64,000 nt of DNA from Paenibacillus_G filicis (GCF_038070315.1 NZ_JBBPCC010000012.1:1-64000); one strand, 5' to 3'. Positions 19,401-27,893 are shown, numbered from the stretch's first letter. Made by a program: numbers and translations. Notes: a model not told the origin generated them from the sequence alone.

Positions 19401-20032
19401 GGGAGCTGATTCGTTACATTATAAACGATACTGTTGTTAACCATCTTGCCAACCGCCGCACCGACGTAGGCGATGCGGGTATCCGGCACGGGAACGAGCT
19501 CCCACACGGTGCCGTACGTTTGCGAGGTAACAGGCTGCATCACGTACACGATGCCCGTTACATTAGTCGAGCCGACTTCAATCTTGCCGCTATTCATAAA
19601 CTTAAAGCCGCCCACGGTGCCGCGATCCATATAACCGACCAGCCCCGCATAAGTCAGGTTGCCGGACAGCTTCATCCCGCTGATCTCGAATGTGGAGTTG
19701 TTTTTGCCCAGCAATGTTCCACGGAACGGATGCTGATCCGTGCCGATCGGCACCCATTCGTAAGCGGACAGGTTAAGATTCTGATCTACTTCCAGAATCT
19801 TGTTTCTTAATCCGTCTACGGAGCCTTCGTTGACCAGCTTGGCCGCTCCAGCAAGCTTGGCCGGCGTATCGATCGTGAAGGTTACGTAATCCGCATTGTA
19901 CCAAGCTGTATCCGCATGATCGGACCATTTTTCCGTATCGGCATTCACGACGAATACGCCGGCCCATACCATTACGGCTACCAACATGGCAGCAAATGCA
20001 ATCCCGAAGATTGCTTTGTGCTTTCTTACCAT
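10499..20032 (-). CDS. Giant secreted GLUG-repeat protein with chitobiase-type and C-terminal SLH domains (3177 aa)
   Basis: A cell-surface protein that would be held to wall polysaccharide by SLH repeats. Residues 1-31 are a signal peptide ending VNA. Then come three large beta-helix-like blocks, each opened by the same cap pattern (a LAG...LVN helix, then W-V/T-PI, an F-x-G turn and an I-x-G strand): about residues 40, 1435 and 2240. Each cap is followed by dozens of GLUG-type repeats (GGIAG, GGLVG). Two chitobiase C-terminal-like segments (YYTLDGSQP near 2835, YYTTDGSTP near 2940) with a Gly-rich hinge lead to three SLH repeats from about 3000 (AFKPDTAITRYELL, TFGGERGLTRAEF, TFRPDSEITRAQ). 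Start ATG with AAGGCGG 7 bases upstream. Likely role is adhesion or outer-layer structure; no enzymatic motif seen. Confidence 0.9.
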   Translation of the reverse strand: MVRKHKAIFGIAFAAMLVAVMVWAGVFVVNADTEKWSDHADTAWYNADYVTFTIDTPAKLAGAAKLVNEGSVDGLRNKILEVDQNLNLSAYEWVPIGTDQHPFRGTLLGKNNSTFEISGMKLSGNLTYAGLVGYMDRGTVGGFKFMNSGKIEVGSTNVTGIVYVMQPVTSQTYGTVWELVPVPDTRIAYVGAAVGKMVNNSIVYNVTNQLPVKADFVVKHIYAGGIVGGGEGSISNSSNQAPVTVKGPDLESGGIVGYGESQGLVLKKVSNQGAIQADSTGIAHAAGIIGHAAGRLSMSDENTPISNTGAIQITNAKTAYAGGIVGRAGAAVEFSDVTSNGGTVTIESAAAQGSYAAALIGSIDTQQANPRFAIGFTNTAAVTNNGGMNVHTGGLAGYVNGTITWSKPYTNTAAVTASGLSQVFTGSLIGKVTGDVTFSGTAKNSAALTVGTGTQKPSEAYTGGLIGYASKRVLLDSTASQAYANSGPIAVNGGTGVYTGGIVGNRAYARTSGAVINNVVNTASLQVSGQSKIYTGGLIGIVPEEGVDKVISGASFNQEITVTAASSELGSTVSTGGIVGYYVNHSDNLAAIDLASFQGKITSTGGGNESYTGGIAGYVDGGTITRATVGNTAAEFAKLTSDGNAGGVVGFINGSVDTASVKYTTILLQTAGGISGGVAGKAQGLITKATVGDPAFTTGYSVRQEAAVRSAVNAQDNITSGGIVGANTNTFLLSDSHAANIGLITQAGRSGYTLGSLAGSLTAEAQVGQPEKAVPVDQMSIDLLAASSQVGGAIGYNRSPKVYTTVKQSTFTLQGNQAKAGGIAGVQHVAIESIPVADGAGAAAFALSVQNLTFTVPGNESSVGSIIGENLGDTPRVSAEGVTITSSGTGNRLGGIAGTNRGILMESSASQVVIATSGTNAEAGGIAGHSDVATGGPASAKIIRPYVHAEDGALIASTGARSQIGGIVGFGKLTEIVNPRVEAVTPNYVTLTVNAAGNGAGGLAGRLEQSKLLGDSTVLNAENVLITASPSASSAYVGGIVASQELTTMDKVTAKAVNLVVNSAQSVVGGMAGSNKGSASSVISSNFVDGLNIKVNATAAQATVGGFVGINDKQDTDPAAQPATGVSTIQNSRYVGSIQVVSPSSITGGMVGENRSLVANNSISDKIPVSSKGKEGTIGGLVGVNAAAGTLYYTYSNSNLAIEGEGTLAGGLVGDNKGKIIASYVDMDLNGNAYGTAESSVFLGGLAGRNTGTIDKSHSVSKVTASGSNTNVGGLVGDQAGGKITNSYAGNVVKAAAGGSYSGGFLGRITNGEVSTVYSAAQVAAENGAYAGGFAGRYDNPSKELLYKAYYVKDETAAINQDLPDFADGYHRWLQVHARLSTLLSATLMDRSAFPGLSGWDFTNTWKYGSVNADYKYPELQRSANTGGDGGGGNEVNANIAWYMRDKGAFAYDLKSEAELAGLAALVNGTVTGVERFDFEGRTIRISNPIHIQSKQWVPIGKSEDTPFQGTFDGGKHLIDGLMVQPDHNNSGLFGVIGVKSKVSNMVMEPLSIAGLQNTGVLAGYNQGQVSNVSLKVSKDITVRGGTVGSLFGKNTGTFQNVSVTLEPGSKLEATGADAVAGGLIGDNTGALVPGAFTFKSNGVILTSSAESATLGGLVGKQAGIVSGFAREMDYTLAAYGKDSVLGGLIGRHTEGRTEQVALTYTSGSIAAQGSGSIVGGVTGQSEAGNTLSDVSVTASGSGQQLVSGGTVGGLIGSKTGAGTNRFDVERVKADKLLIASLESSPEATIGGIFGKLSSAAVHQAVFDGAIQAAGAKVTAGGIVGSAQDTILEQVDVVSNLTFTSQSGESSLGGIAGTLSAADVNKAFDFGRRAPLYPGIYEASVHGKPLIAQGTNQEADLLLGGIVGKLSNASIYYAKTNVNLELHGGRVAAAGGIAGVSSGIIVSSEPTQSIKADTSVVYDVGGVVGRATGGAIHYTSAASPDGQAIDIQRAVFKQGIVPAVHAGGLIGRGDNTKVTDAYAALPVKVADDNQDTTIYAGGFAGILGDSNTGSSTMERVYALGSVDAKGITGSYAGGFAGSIDRYTITDAYASGQVANTGYDTGSGGFAGAVERRAVIKHAYAAQGSLTVTGVNHATRSYAGGFAGYNDGTLDGVFAKTPAPVVNAGGTTVYKGALVGYNFRDGKVHSSWYTADFNPIGQSLGVATGNKQGDVSDSFAGFGSWDFELSVPFLNRTAGSDWIVTDAKQLAGIVSLYNPNTGLPYYQLFNRTATEKPAIATIKLGADIDLTGKRWTPIQDFLGELDGQGFKLTGLKQASALDVQGFVLENHGVIARLVFTDAQVSSGSRTGVIAGINHAGAVIREVTVSGKAQGRDFVGGVAGENKGTISQAGLQDLTVAGVSGIGGVAGTNSGLISASKVSAEVIATGDQAGGIAGANEGELNQIEVQGSVKGAGQVGGAAGTNKNKLANITAKSLQVGGVANIGGLVGDNSGSITGSFANAVVTATGGHAGGLAGTHAGSIKQSYSAGSVAAETTEGAAAAGGIAGEVVATGSIEQSFSYTDVHAKGAQAQAGGIAGISSGAISNVYASGKVYGQGVTEAQAGGIAGYAAGGKITGSLSYGEVVSGIDELIHPGKIFYGGIAGQKSEAAAITGSFYNKQALKTDTAYFNATGKRVGGSTYGAAGLLSRELTQSTLPQGLNGSVWDAAAGSFPSLKAVGGSAASKLSTAAVILNDNDLLSRIGSSFTLTSDAALNWQADAAAKVVRSGSGNWTGALQTTGAAVLKAELGGESRSIVLNAAAFKYAETAKAPKFVPDNAPFTREVLVTLTTDEPDASIYYTLDGSQPSAKSLLYTAPIRLTETTTIKAVTVVPEKEISPVLSGVWTKQVSTGGGFGGGFIPSPPTIEALVGESKTAADGGAPSTVAKNSILKLTAPEGQIIYYTTDGSTPTNKSKVFKEGSIIITRNMTVKAITDKNDRVITISYQVENAKYAVKKQAAEIKYIAGYDDEAFKPDTAITRYELLDALSPLLDKEKVSVANLLTGVSEETKANVAFFTSAGIIDGYEDGTFGGERGLTRAEFVAMMSRVLKLDVLAPGETLLTDVAGHWSESYVRAFTQAGYVDGFPDGTFRPDSEITRAQVVVVINRIIGTKKQDVQAKFKDLTPEHWAFQDIMAAAK

Positions 20033-20076
20033 CTGTACACCGCCTTCTTGAATTCGGAGAACAACTTACGCATATA

Positions 20077-20104
20077 CCCGCACCAGTCCTGTGACTGATG
20101 CGGG
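20077..20104 (-). other. Intercistronic hairpin between the 2562- and 3177-residue protein genes
   Basis: CCCGCA-CCAGTC pairs with GACTG-A-TGCGGG (one mismatch, CTGT loop) in the 82-base gap between the two genes. There is no U-tract, so it is better read as an mRNA processing or stability element than as a terminator. Confidence 0.6.
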
Positions 20105-20114
20105 CTGCTGCGTT

Positions 20115-23100
20115 CTACTTGCCCGTAATCCATTCTTCCAGTCTGACCGCGATAGCGGCCGCCTGTGCCCGGGTCAGCGCACCCAGCGGATTCACGGCAT
20201 TGCCTTCGCCTTGAATAATACCGTACTTGATGCTTAGAGCGGCTTGACTGCGCGCCCAATCCGGAATCTGCTGCTTGTCCTCATAACTGCCGAGCAGTTG
20301 CTCGACCTCTTCGTCTGTGAGCTTGCTGTTCAGTCCAAGCGCTTCGATCACGCGCCCGACCATGGTCATCGCTTCAGCGCGGGTCAGAGTCGCTTGCGGC
20401 GCATAGCTGCCGCCCTCAAGACCGTTCACGATACCCAGCTTGGCTGCAATCGCCACGCTGCGGTTATACCAGGCGTCAGCCGCCACATCTGTGAACTCGG
20501 AGGTTGCGGACTTGTTCATCAATCCGGCTACCCTCAGAAGAACGGTTGGATACTCGGCGCGTGTGATCTTGCTTTCCGGATCAAACACACCATCGCTCTT
20601 GCCCTGCATAAACAGCTTGGCTGCTGCAGCTTCAATACCCGTCTTACCCCAGAATCCATCCTCCACATCCGTGAAGGCAGAGGCTCTGTGCAGGAAGACC
20701 AGGCTTCCATCGCCGGTCAGCCGGACATCGACAACCGCTTGACCACGAACCGTATCGAGCTTCCAAGGAACGGTTGTCCATTCACCATCCGCACCGCGCA
20801 GAATCACAGCACTGATATCTCCTGCTTTTATCGAGGCTGGGAGGAATACTTTGGCTTTCAGGTAAGCCTGACGATTCGCTTCCGGCAGGTTGGTAACAAT
20901 CTCAAGCCCTTGGCCGTCTGCGAGCAGCTCGCCCTTCATATCAGTTGCCAGCTGCTTCATGGCGCGCAGAGCAGGTGCGCCGTTCGGACGAAGCTTGATC
21001 TCCAGATCCTGCTGCATGCCTGTCAGCATATCCGGCGTAAGGACCAGGCCCACCCCAGGCAGCTCGATGCGAATGCTCCGCTGCTTGGCTGCTGCTTGCT
21101 GTGCCACTTCCTTGTCGAAGCGGAACGTGTATTCCTTCAGAGTGACGTCATCCGAGGTGACGATAATGTCTCCCTTGGTCGTGTCAGCACCGTCCTTGGC
21201 CGTGATATGAACCGTCAGGCTATCAGCATTGCGTTCGGCCTTCACGATCTGATCGTTGACTTTGACTGAATCTTTGGCCGGCGGCGCCATCGGCCCGCCT
21301 CCGCCTCCGCCACCCGCTCTAGTCCACACATTGGCCGTCACCACAGGCGATGAGCCGACGGCTTCTTTCATGGCTGATGTCCGTTTGGCTACGACAACAG
21401 AGTCCCCGTTATTAGCCGGCACAACCCCGTCGGCAGGCAGGAAGCTCCAATCGTTCAACTTGTCGCCGAACACTGGAACCACGGCTCCCGCGCCCTTAGG
21501 AAACACCTTGTACACGACCTGGTAGCCCGGCTGTTCGCCCGTATCGCCTACGTGTACCCTGGTCGCGGCTGCATTGCCGCTTAAGGCTTCCGTTGTCACC
21601 GAATAGTTCTCCAGCTTCGTCGGTGCCGGCACCTTGACGGAAGCCACCATCATGGAATCCAGCTTAATGGCTGTATCAACGGCTTCCTCAGAAGACGCTT
21701 CGCTTTTGGCAATATCGTAAGTAGCAGCGATCAGGCTCGCGCCTGTATCCCGCCCGGCCGTAATTTGCAGAACCTTGCGGTTTTTGCCAGTGGCGGCATC
21801 TTTCACTTGAACTTCCTCAATAGCCACGGCATCCCCGTTTGTGACCGAATACTTCACGCGCTGCGATTGCTCCGGCGTCATCGGCACTTCGCCGAAAATA
21901 GGCTTCTTATTCTTATCCAGGGCTTGCTGCACGCGGAGAACTGGCTCCACGGTTACCTTGGCTCCTGGATTCAGTGTGTCGATCTTATGGAGGACGATGG
22001 CTGTCGGCACTTTGAAGCCGTCATTCGTCACCGCTACGGTAGCCCGGTTTTCATTGCCCGCCCCGTCACGTGCGACGAAGATTAACTGGGCTTCCGGACT
22101 ATCCACCCCAATCGGGACCGATCCTGAGAATTTGCCGTTATCGGCTACCGGAATGCTTACGCCCTTCCCGTCTGCAACCTGACCTACATATACAGTCAGC
22201 TTGGCATCCTTGGACGTCGTACCCGCTGCCGTTATGGCGCCATTGACGGTACGCTGGCCTGTAACCGGCTTATCCAGATACAGAATTGGAGCGCTCGTAT
22301 CGACATTCAAATACATGAACGTCACCTTCTGATCCTTCGTACGCTTGTTCTTGGCTCTCAGCTCGATCCCGAACGTGCCGTCCGTCGGGAATCGGTCGAA
22401 CGTAATGGTTCCGGTGCTGCCTGCACCGTTATTCTCCAAACTCGTCTTGCCTATCGATTGTTCGTTATAAATCGCTTCGACCTCAATATCCAGCTGATCC
22501 GCGAACAACTGAATGGTCTGCTTCGTTTGGTTCGTCAGAACCTCCAGATAATCCGGGTACTTGCCTGCTTCCAAGCTTAGCTTCGGCTCGACGGGAATCG
22601 GCAGCAGCGTGCTTGCGCTGTCCGTACGACCCGCGAAGCGATAATTGTCGTTGTCCGGATTCGGTTTGGTAGCAGCCGAGACACCGAGTACATAGGACTG
22701 TCCCACTTCCAAGCCCAGATACGTTTTCTTCTCGTTCGGGTTGACCTTAGGACCTGTCAGATCCGTCTCATTGACCTCGGAGGAATTGGAGAATTCCGTC
22801 CAGCCCCCGACCAGTATGCCTTCGTACTTGCCGCTTGTGGCATTCCAATAAGACTTCAGTTCTTCTTCCGTAAACAATTGCTCGGCGAAGCTCATATAAG
22901 GTGAGAGCTTGCCATTCTTCTGCTGTAGAGCCGTGATCGAGTAGCTATGCTCGACCCCCTCTTGACCGGCCTTCTTGGCAGCAGGCTTGAAGGAGAGACT
23001 GAAGAAGCCGTTGCCGGCAGGCTCGATCTGCACATCGGTCACCTCGCCAGGTGCCAGCGGGTCCGTCATGCGGAACGTTTCCGCCGAAGTCTTAGTTTTG

Positions 23101-26100
23101 AAGGATGCCGATGACTTCAGCGAAGCGCGCAGGTAATACTGGCCCTGCTGCAGCAAGCCGCGAAGATCTTCTTCTTGACCCATCAGCATAACCCGGCTGA
23201 CATCAACATTCAGTTTGCCGCTGGCGCGTGTGCCATTCACCGAACCGTTAAGATCTACGGCCAGGTCCCTGGCGATCAGTACGCCCGGATCACCGGGCTC
23301 CAGCACTTCCTTGCCGTCCACCATTTGCTTGTCTTGGGTGACGGGTTCTTTCGTCAGGTACAGATCTACCTTATCACCCGACTTGGCGTTATCTACCTGC
23401 CAGGTGGCGGTGAATTGGTTCGGATCGGTCCCGTGATTGACCAAAGCTACGCTATTCAGATCAGCAAGAACCGGGACGTTAAGCAGCCGTGTAGCGACCG
23501 GCTTCATAGCCGTCAATGTCCAAGTACCGCCCTCTTGAGCCTTCGCTTGCGGTACAATAATGAAGGCTTTGCGCACATCAGCCTTCGTAGCCGATTGTGC
23601 GGCAGGAATAAATTGTGTGAAAGCATTGGCCTCCGGATTCGTGTTCGTATTATCGAACATCACCGGGTACAGCACGCCGTTCTTATCCTTCAGCTTAAAG
23701 TCAGGTCTATTAGCTTCATCGTATTCCACTTCGATGATGGCATTACCGGACGCAGAGCCCACCGGGATTTCATGGATTCTTCCGCCGTCCTTCGTGTAGA
23801 TACCGCCGATACCGGCTTCCATCGCACTATTTTCCACCAGCTTAACGCCTTCAGCGATATCGCGGTATACAATTTCATGATTGCTCTTCTCCGCATCCAG
23901 CCACGAAGTCGCCAACGTGCTCATGCCGGCTCCGATGACAAACAGCTGCGGACCTTTCTCAGGGTCCTCAATGAGCAAGTGAGCGAAGCCCTCCGGAAGA
24001 TCCTCCTGCGAGGTGCCGAATTCGACCCCACCGCCCCAATAGTAGGTAATCCCCAAGGAAATGAACAAGATGCCCACACTACCCCAGATTTTATCGTTAT
24101 TGAGACCTAGGAACACGCTGGACAGCGGCATGCCTCCTACGACCGGAACGCTATCCGGTATCTGCAGCTTCGCTCCAATATAACCCTCAAAGTCAATCCG
24201 GTGCTTCTCCAGATTTTGCCCGACGAAGATGCCCGCTTTACCCACAATGACTCCCCATCCGCCGATATCAACCTCGGTCTCCACCCGGACAAACCAAGGC
24301 GTCACCCATTGGGCTTCCAGCAAGGCTTTGGTAATCATATTGATTTTCTTCTCACCCTTCGGATCTGATGAGAAATCCAGCTTACCCAGGATTGCGAGGC
24401 CCGTGCGCTTAACTGTCATGTCCACGCTGCCGAACAAGTACACCGGCGGAACGCCGAACCTCATGTCAACTCCGGCCTGAATGACTAACGGGAACGGATC
24501 CTTGGACGTGCCTCCAGCAATCGTATCGGCCAATTCCCGAACAGCACCGCGGACCGAGGTCAAGTAGGTAGCGCCGGTAATCAGAACACCGGGTTGCCCC
24601 AGGGTCGTACCGAAGGCGACTACATCGGGCAGTACCCGGCCGTCCTTCACCTGCTTAAAGGCGAGCTCGGCCTGAACCTCGAACTTGCCCTTGACATCGG
24701 CCTTGAAGCGGATACCGTATCGATTGGAAACGTCCTCCACCTTCTGCACGAAGTGGACTACCGTGATATCTCCGCTCGCAGTACTCTCGCCCTCTTTCTT
24801 TTCTTTCTTCTTGGACTCAAACAAGCCGAGATCCTTGCCGATATCGAAGCGCAGATGTGCATCGACGCCGACGAAGCCCTTGTCATTGAATATAACGTTC
24901 CGCACTTCGCCATCCACAATCTTCATAGACACTTTCCCGCCAAACGAGATTCCGCCCGGCCGGAGAGTAAAGTCATTGAACGTAAAGCCAAAGCCTCCCA
25001 CCATAAACCCTGGAGCGGCAAACAAGCTGTGCTTGTTAAAATACACATGCGTCAGCATCAACTGCCTAAGCGGATTGACCCTATCTCCAAGAGCGCCGGT
25101 GGCCCAGCTTAACGTGCCGTTCAAGCTGGTATCTTCAGGATTGCTGTGATCATCTGGGAATATTTCCGATGGATCATCGTCTTTAGGCACTAGTTGGCCC
25201 GCGATTTTTTTATCAAACCCGTTGAAGAAATCCAGCGTCCACTCGCCCGCATAGAATGCAAACCCGCTATTCGCAACACTTAAGGTTCCTTCGCCTTTTA
25301 CAAACAAAGTGTCGAGGAACGGCAAGCTATCATAGCCGCTTATTTTCTTGGGAAGATCGAAAACATCCAGCTTCCCACGAACGAATACCAAGTCCTTGCC
25401 CCTATAGGCAACGGCCTCATTAATAAGCGCTGGCTCCGTCTTGGTATCGACGATCACCTGCTTCTCGCTGCCTGTACCAACTTCCTTGATCATGCCGCGA
25501 ATCTCAACAAGCATTTCACGAACCGGCTTGTCGCTCGCATCTTTTTCCTCAAAAAATTCCTTGTACTCTTTCTCCGAGCTGAACAGCTTATAATTGTAAG
25601 CAGGAGTTTCCTTTAAGGACCCACGGTCCGTGAATCCAGGGAGATCGAATTTAGGATCCGCCAGCTTACTGGCTGCACCGACCAGCTTTTTCGCATTTAT
25701 CAGAACATTGACTGCTTCGTTGAGCTTCTCGCCACTCTCAAACTTTTTGCCTGGGAAAGCATCATTGATCTCTTCAAGCTTTTTCCCGTTTGTCTGATTG
25801 GTGACTGAGCTCAAGTCCACATACTGCTTGTACACCGCCATCAGTCCGGCTTCCCTGACGCGGGCTTCATTATTATTCGTGACCTTAAAGGTTTGCTTCG
25901 TCGTAATGTCGTACATCGCAGCGATCTCTTCATCGCCGCCCGTATCGCCCTTGAAGTCAATTTGTACCTGGTACTCGCCTAGCGGGAGTTCTGGCCCAAG
26001 TCCGGCTTCAATCACATTTCCTTTATCGTCAACCCGGTCACCGCCCCGGTATGTGATCCTCATATCACCGGAGAAGCCGTCATCAGCCGGTTGAAGAATC

Positions 26101-27803
26101 ACAGAATCTTTCACAGCAACCTTATATCGTTTGCCGGTAATCTTTTCTTTGAGATACAGATCAAAGTTAGGCGCTACTTGAGCATTACCCGTGTTGTAGG
26201 CTTCAAGATTCGTGATGTTCACGGTAAAGTACTTAATATCGGTGCTGTATAGTTCTTTGGGAGCCAGCCCGTATACATAGGTTGGCGTGGCTTGGCCCAC
26301 AGGCGGAAGCAAGACAAAATTAGACTTGACGGACAGATACTGGGCTTTCAGCCCTTCATCCTGGATGCCCTCAATTTTCTTGACGGTTTCCGCACTTTTT
26401 GCTGTCAGCATGTACTGCTTGGTAGTCGGCCATGGCTTGCCTTTGGCCTGCACTTTAAATGATACCGTTACCGTATCGCCCGGCTTATACTTCGGTTCTA
26501 TCCCATTAGCCGCTTCCTCCGGGGTAGCAGGCTTACGGTAAGTAAGCTCTTTACTCCGGAAGGCCTCCGTAACCACTTTGCCGGCAGCGTCTCTTACGAC
26601 CTTCCCTTCATTGTCCAATCTGACGAAGCTTAATCCGCTCTCCAGCTCCAGGTTAGCCGTAATGTCGGAATGCTCCATATTAAACAACGCCAGATTTTCG
26701 ATCTCCGCTGTAATATCAAATATGCCTTCATTTTCATAGGCGCTATTATCCATAGTCGTAGCGAGCTGTTGAGGCGGGTCCATGTATCGTATGGAGAACA
26801 CCTTGTCCGGTTCCAGAATTTCCCCTAGTCCATAGACAGTCTCGAACGTTTGAACCTTTTTATTCTCAAGCGCCTTAGGCTTCCAATAAAATGCAACTGC
26901 GGAATCAGCCGTTCCGTAGTCGTTCGTATCCCTGGTAAAATCCAAATTTCCATGGGGTGTATAATCCCACTTCGTATTCGCCAGACCATTCCAGTGCCCA
27001 ACGATCATTTCATCCACGATATTGATGCCAGCTTCGGAGAAATTGTTAAATCCGTACGCAACCACATTGGTCGCCAGCGGATTCGTTAAATCCAATTTGT
27101 CCCGCATGACCCAATAAGGAGGCAGCTTATAGTAGGCCCTATCCTCCTCTGAAATAGAAGGGTCGTTCTCGGGATCATGCACCAGCTTCCGTTCCACCAG
27201 CAGTGGTGCTCTGTAAGCTGTACCGATTTGAAACTGCGGCCCGTCATTACTGCCGACCTGCGTATCCAACAGGATCCGTGTACCCAATTCGACCTTAGCT
27301 CCGCTGTTGTTCATGACCTCATATCGGATGTTGGCATTACCTGCATTCAACTTATCGTTGGTGTCGGCATAAAGCATGAGGATTTGTTTGATCGCCACAC
27401 CTTTGATGGTCCAAATCGTTTCGATCTGCTTGGTGCCATTGCTATTCTCTACAATTCGGGGAGTCGTGATCTCAGAGAAAAAATCAGCTCCAAATTTATA
27501 GGGATTACCGAAAATATAATCCGCCCCATCGATCCGGAAGCTTGTAAATGATGTATCCGGATCATCTCCGCGAAACATTAGATTGACATTGTCATCCTTC
27601 TTGCGGATCGGTTGCCCGTCCACCGTGCGAATCCCAAAACGGCCTGTGCCATTATCCACACTTATTTTAATAAACTTATTTTCCAGCACCGTTGTCTTGG
27701 GCTGCGAAGCAACGGCAGCCAGAGCCGATGTCGCCTGGGTGAGCGAGCCGAGCAGAAGCAATACGGCCAGCACGGACACAAGCGTTCTTTTAAACAGCTT
27801 CAC
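20115..27803 (-). CDS. Giant secreted multidomain protein with Ig-like segment and C-terminal SLH repeats (2562 aa)
   Basis: Exported and wall-anchored. Residues 1-29 are a signal peptide (MKLFKRTLVSVLAVLLLLGS...ALA). The N-terminal 340 residues (opening with ENKFIKISVDNGTGRFGIRT) form an unrecognised beta-rich domain; residues about 350-650 have fibronectin/CARDB-like strands; about 880-1240 is a long beta-rich section whose repeated 'FGGKVSMKIVDGEVRNVIF' style strands suggest a solenoid. An Ig-like domain (SAPILYLDKPVTGQRTVNGA) is near 1830. A poly-Gly linker near 2167 precedes a domain often seen before SLH repeats, and three SLH motifs occupy about 2375-2562 (VFDPESKITRAEY, SYAPQATLTRAEA, VNPLGALTRAQAA). 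GTG start, AGGAGG 7 bases upstream. Second gene of the operon; function unknown. Confidence 0.88.
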   Translation of the reverse strand: MKLFKRTLVSVLAVLLLLGSLTQATSALAAVASQPKTTVLENKFIKISVDNGTGRFGIRTVDGQPIRKKDDNVNLMFRGDDPDTSFTSFRIDGADYIFGNPYKFGADFFSEITTPRIVENSNGTKQIETIWTIKGVAIKQILMLYADTNDKLNAGNANIRYEVMNNSGAKVELGTRILLDTQVGSNDGPQFQIGTAYRAPLLVERKLVHDPENDPSISEEDRAYYKLPPYWVMRDKLDLTNPLATNVVAYGFNNFSEAGINIVDEMIVGHWNGLANTKWDYTPHGNLDFTRDTNDYGTADSAVAFYWKPKALENKKVQTFETVYGLGEILEPDKVFSIRYMDPPQQLATTMDNSAYENEGIFDITAEIENLALFNMEHSDITANLELESGLSFVRLDNEGKVVRDAAGKVVTEAFRSKELTYRKPATPEEAANGIEPKYKPGDTVTVSFKVQAKGKPWPTTKQYMLTAKSAETVKKIEGIQDEGLKAQYLSVKSNFVLLPPVGQATPTYVYGLAPKELYSTDIKYFTVNITNLEAYNTGNAQVAPNFDLYLKEKITGKRYKVAVKDSVILQPADDGFSGDMRITYRGGDRVDDKGNVIEAGLGPELPLGEYQVQIDFKGDTGGDEEIAAMYDITTKQTFKVTNNNEARVREAGLMAVYKQYVDLSSVTNQTNGKKLEEINDAFPGKKFESGEKLNEAVNVLINAKKLVGAASKLADPKFDLPGFTDRGSLKETPAYNYKLFSSEKEYKEFFEEKDASDKPVREMLVEIRGMIKEVGTGSEKQVIVDTKTEPALINEAVAYRGKDLVFVRGKLDVFDLPKKISGYDSLPFLDTLFVKGEGTLSVANSGFAFYAGEWTLDFFNGFDKKIAGQLVPKDDDPSEIFPDDHSNPEDTSLNGTLSWATGALGDRVNPLRQLMLTHVYFNKHSLFAAPGFMVGGFGFTFNDFTLRPGGISFGGKVSMKIVDGEVRNVIFNDKGFVGVDAHLRFDIGKDLGLFESKKKEKKEGESTASGDITVVHFVQKVEDVSNRYGIRFKADVKGKFEVQAELAFKQVKDGRVLPDVVAFGTTLGQPGVLITGATYLTSVRGAVRELADTIAGGTSKDPFPLVIQAGVDMRFGVPPVYLFGSVDMTVKRTGLAILGKLDFSSDPKGEKKINMITKALLEAQWVTPWFVRVETEVDIGGWGVIVGKAGIFVGQNLEKHRIDFEGYIGAKLQIPDSVPVVGGMPLSSVFLGLNNDKIWGSVGILFISLGITYYWGGGVEFGTSQEDLPEGFAHLLIEDPEKGPQLFVIGAGMSTLATSWLDAEKSNHEIVYRDIAEGVKLVENSAMEAGIGGIYTKDGGRIHEIPVGSASGNAIIEVEYDEANRPDFKLKDKNGVLYPVMFDNTNTNPEANAFTQFIPAAQSATKADVRKAFIIVPQAKAQEGGTWTLTAMKPVATRLLNVPVLADLNSVALVNHGTDPNQFTATWQVDNAKSGDKVDLYLTKEPVTQDKQMVDGKEVLEPGDPGVLIARDLAVDLNGSVNGTRASGKLNVDVSRVMLMGQEEDLRGLLQQGQYYLRASLKSSASFKTKTSAETFRMTDPLAPGEVTDVQIEPAGNGFFSLSFKPAAKKAGQEGVEHSYSITALQQKNGKLSPYMSFAEQLFTEEELKSYWNATSGKYEGILVGGWTEFSNSSEVNETDLTGPKVNPNEKKTYLGLEVGQSYVLGVSAATKPNPDNDNYRFAGRTDSASTLLPIPVEPKLSLEAGKYPDYLEVLTNQTKQTIQLFADQLDIEVEAIYNEQSIGKTSLENNGAGSTGTITFDRFPTDGTFGIELRAKNKRTKDQKVTFMYLNVDTSAPILYLDKPVTGQRTVNGAITAAGTTSKDAKLTVYVGQVADGKGVSIPVADNGKFSGSVPIGVDSPEAQLIFVARDGAGNENRATVAVTNDGFKVPTAIVLHKIDTLNPGAKVTVEPVLRVQQALDKNKKPIFGEVPMTPEQSQRVKYSVTNGDAVAIEEVQVKDAATGKNRKVLQITAGRDTGASLIAATYDIAKSEASSEEAVDTAIKLDSMMVASVKVPAPTKLENYSVTTEALSGNAAATRVHVGDTGEQPGYQVVYKVFPKGAGAVVPVFGDKLNDWSFLPADGVVPANNGDSVVVAKRTSAMKEAVGSSPVVTANVWTRAGGGGGGGPMAPPAKDSVKVNDQIVKAERNADSLTVHITAKDGADTTKGDIIVTSDDVTLKEYTFRFDKEVAQQAAAKQRSIRIELPGVGLVLTPDMLTGMQQDLEIKLRPNGAPALRAMKQLATDMKGELLADGQGLEIVTNLPEANRQAYLKAKVFLPASIKAGDISAVILRGADGEWTTVPWKLDTVRGQAVVDVRLTGDGSLVFLHRASAFTDVEDGFWGKTGIEAAAAKLFMQGKSDGVFDPESKITRAEYPTVLLRVAGLMNKSATSEFTDVAADAWYNRSVAIAAKLGIVNGLEGGSYAPQATLTRAEAMTMVGRVIEALGLNSKLTDEEVEQLLGSYEDKQQIPDWARSQAALSIKYGIIQGEGNAVNPLGALTRAQAAAIAVRLEEWITGK

Positions 27804-27851
27804 ATGAGTGCCTCCTGTCTCTTAATGAAAAAGCTTACTTTGACAATAGCT

Positions 27852-27873
27852 GAGGGAATCCTAAGATTCCCTC
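27852..27873 (-). other. Intercistronic hairpin between the first and second giant-protein genes
   Basis: Perfect GAGGGAATC-CTAA-GATTCCCTC stem-loop in the 90-base gap after the first giant gene. No run of U follows, so readthrough is expected; it may tune the ratio of the upstream to downstream products. Confidence 0.65.
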
Positions 27874-27893
27874 CTTATCCAGGCTAAGATGCG

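Noticed and set aside
10499..20032. Periodic repeats that might suggest a CRISPR or tandem array
   Set aside because: The periodicity is of degenerate coding GLUG repeats in one continuous frame, not identical DNA repeats with unique spacers.
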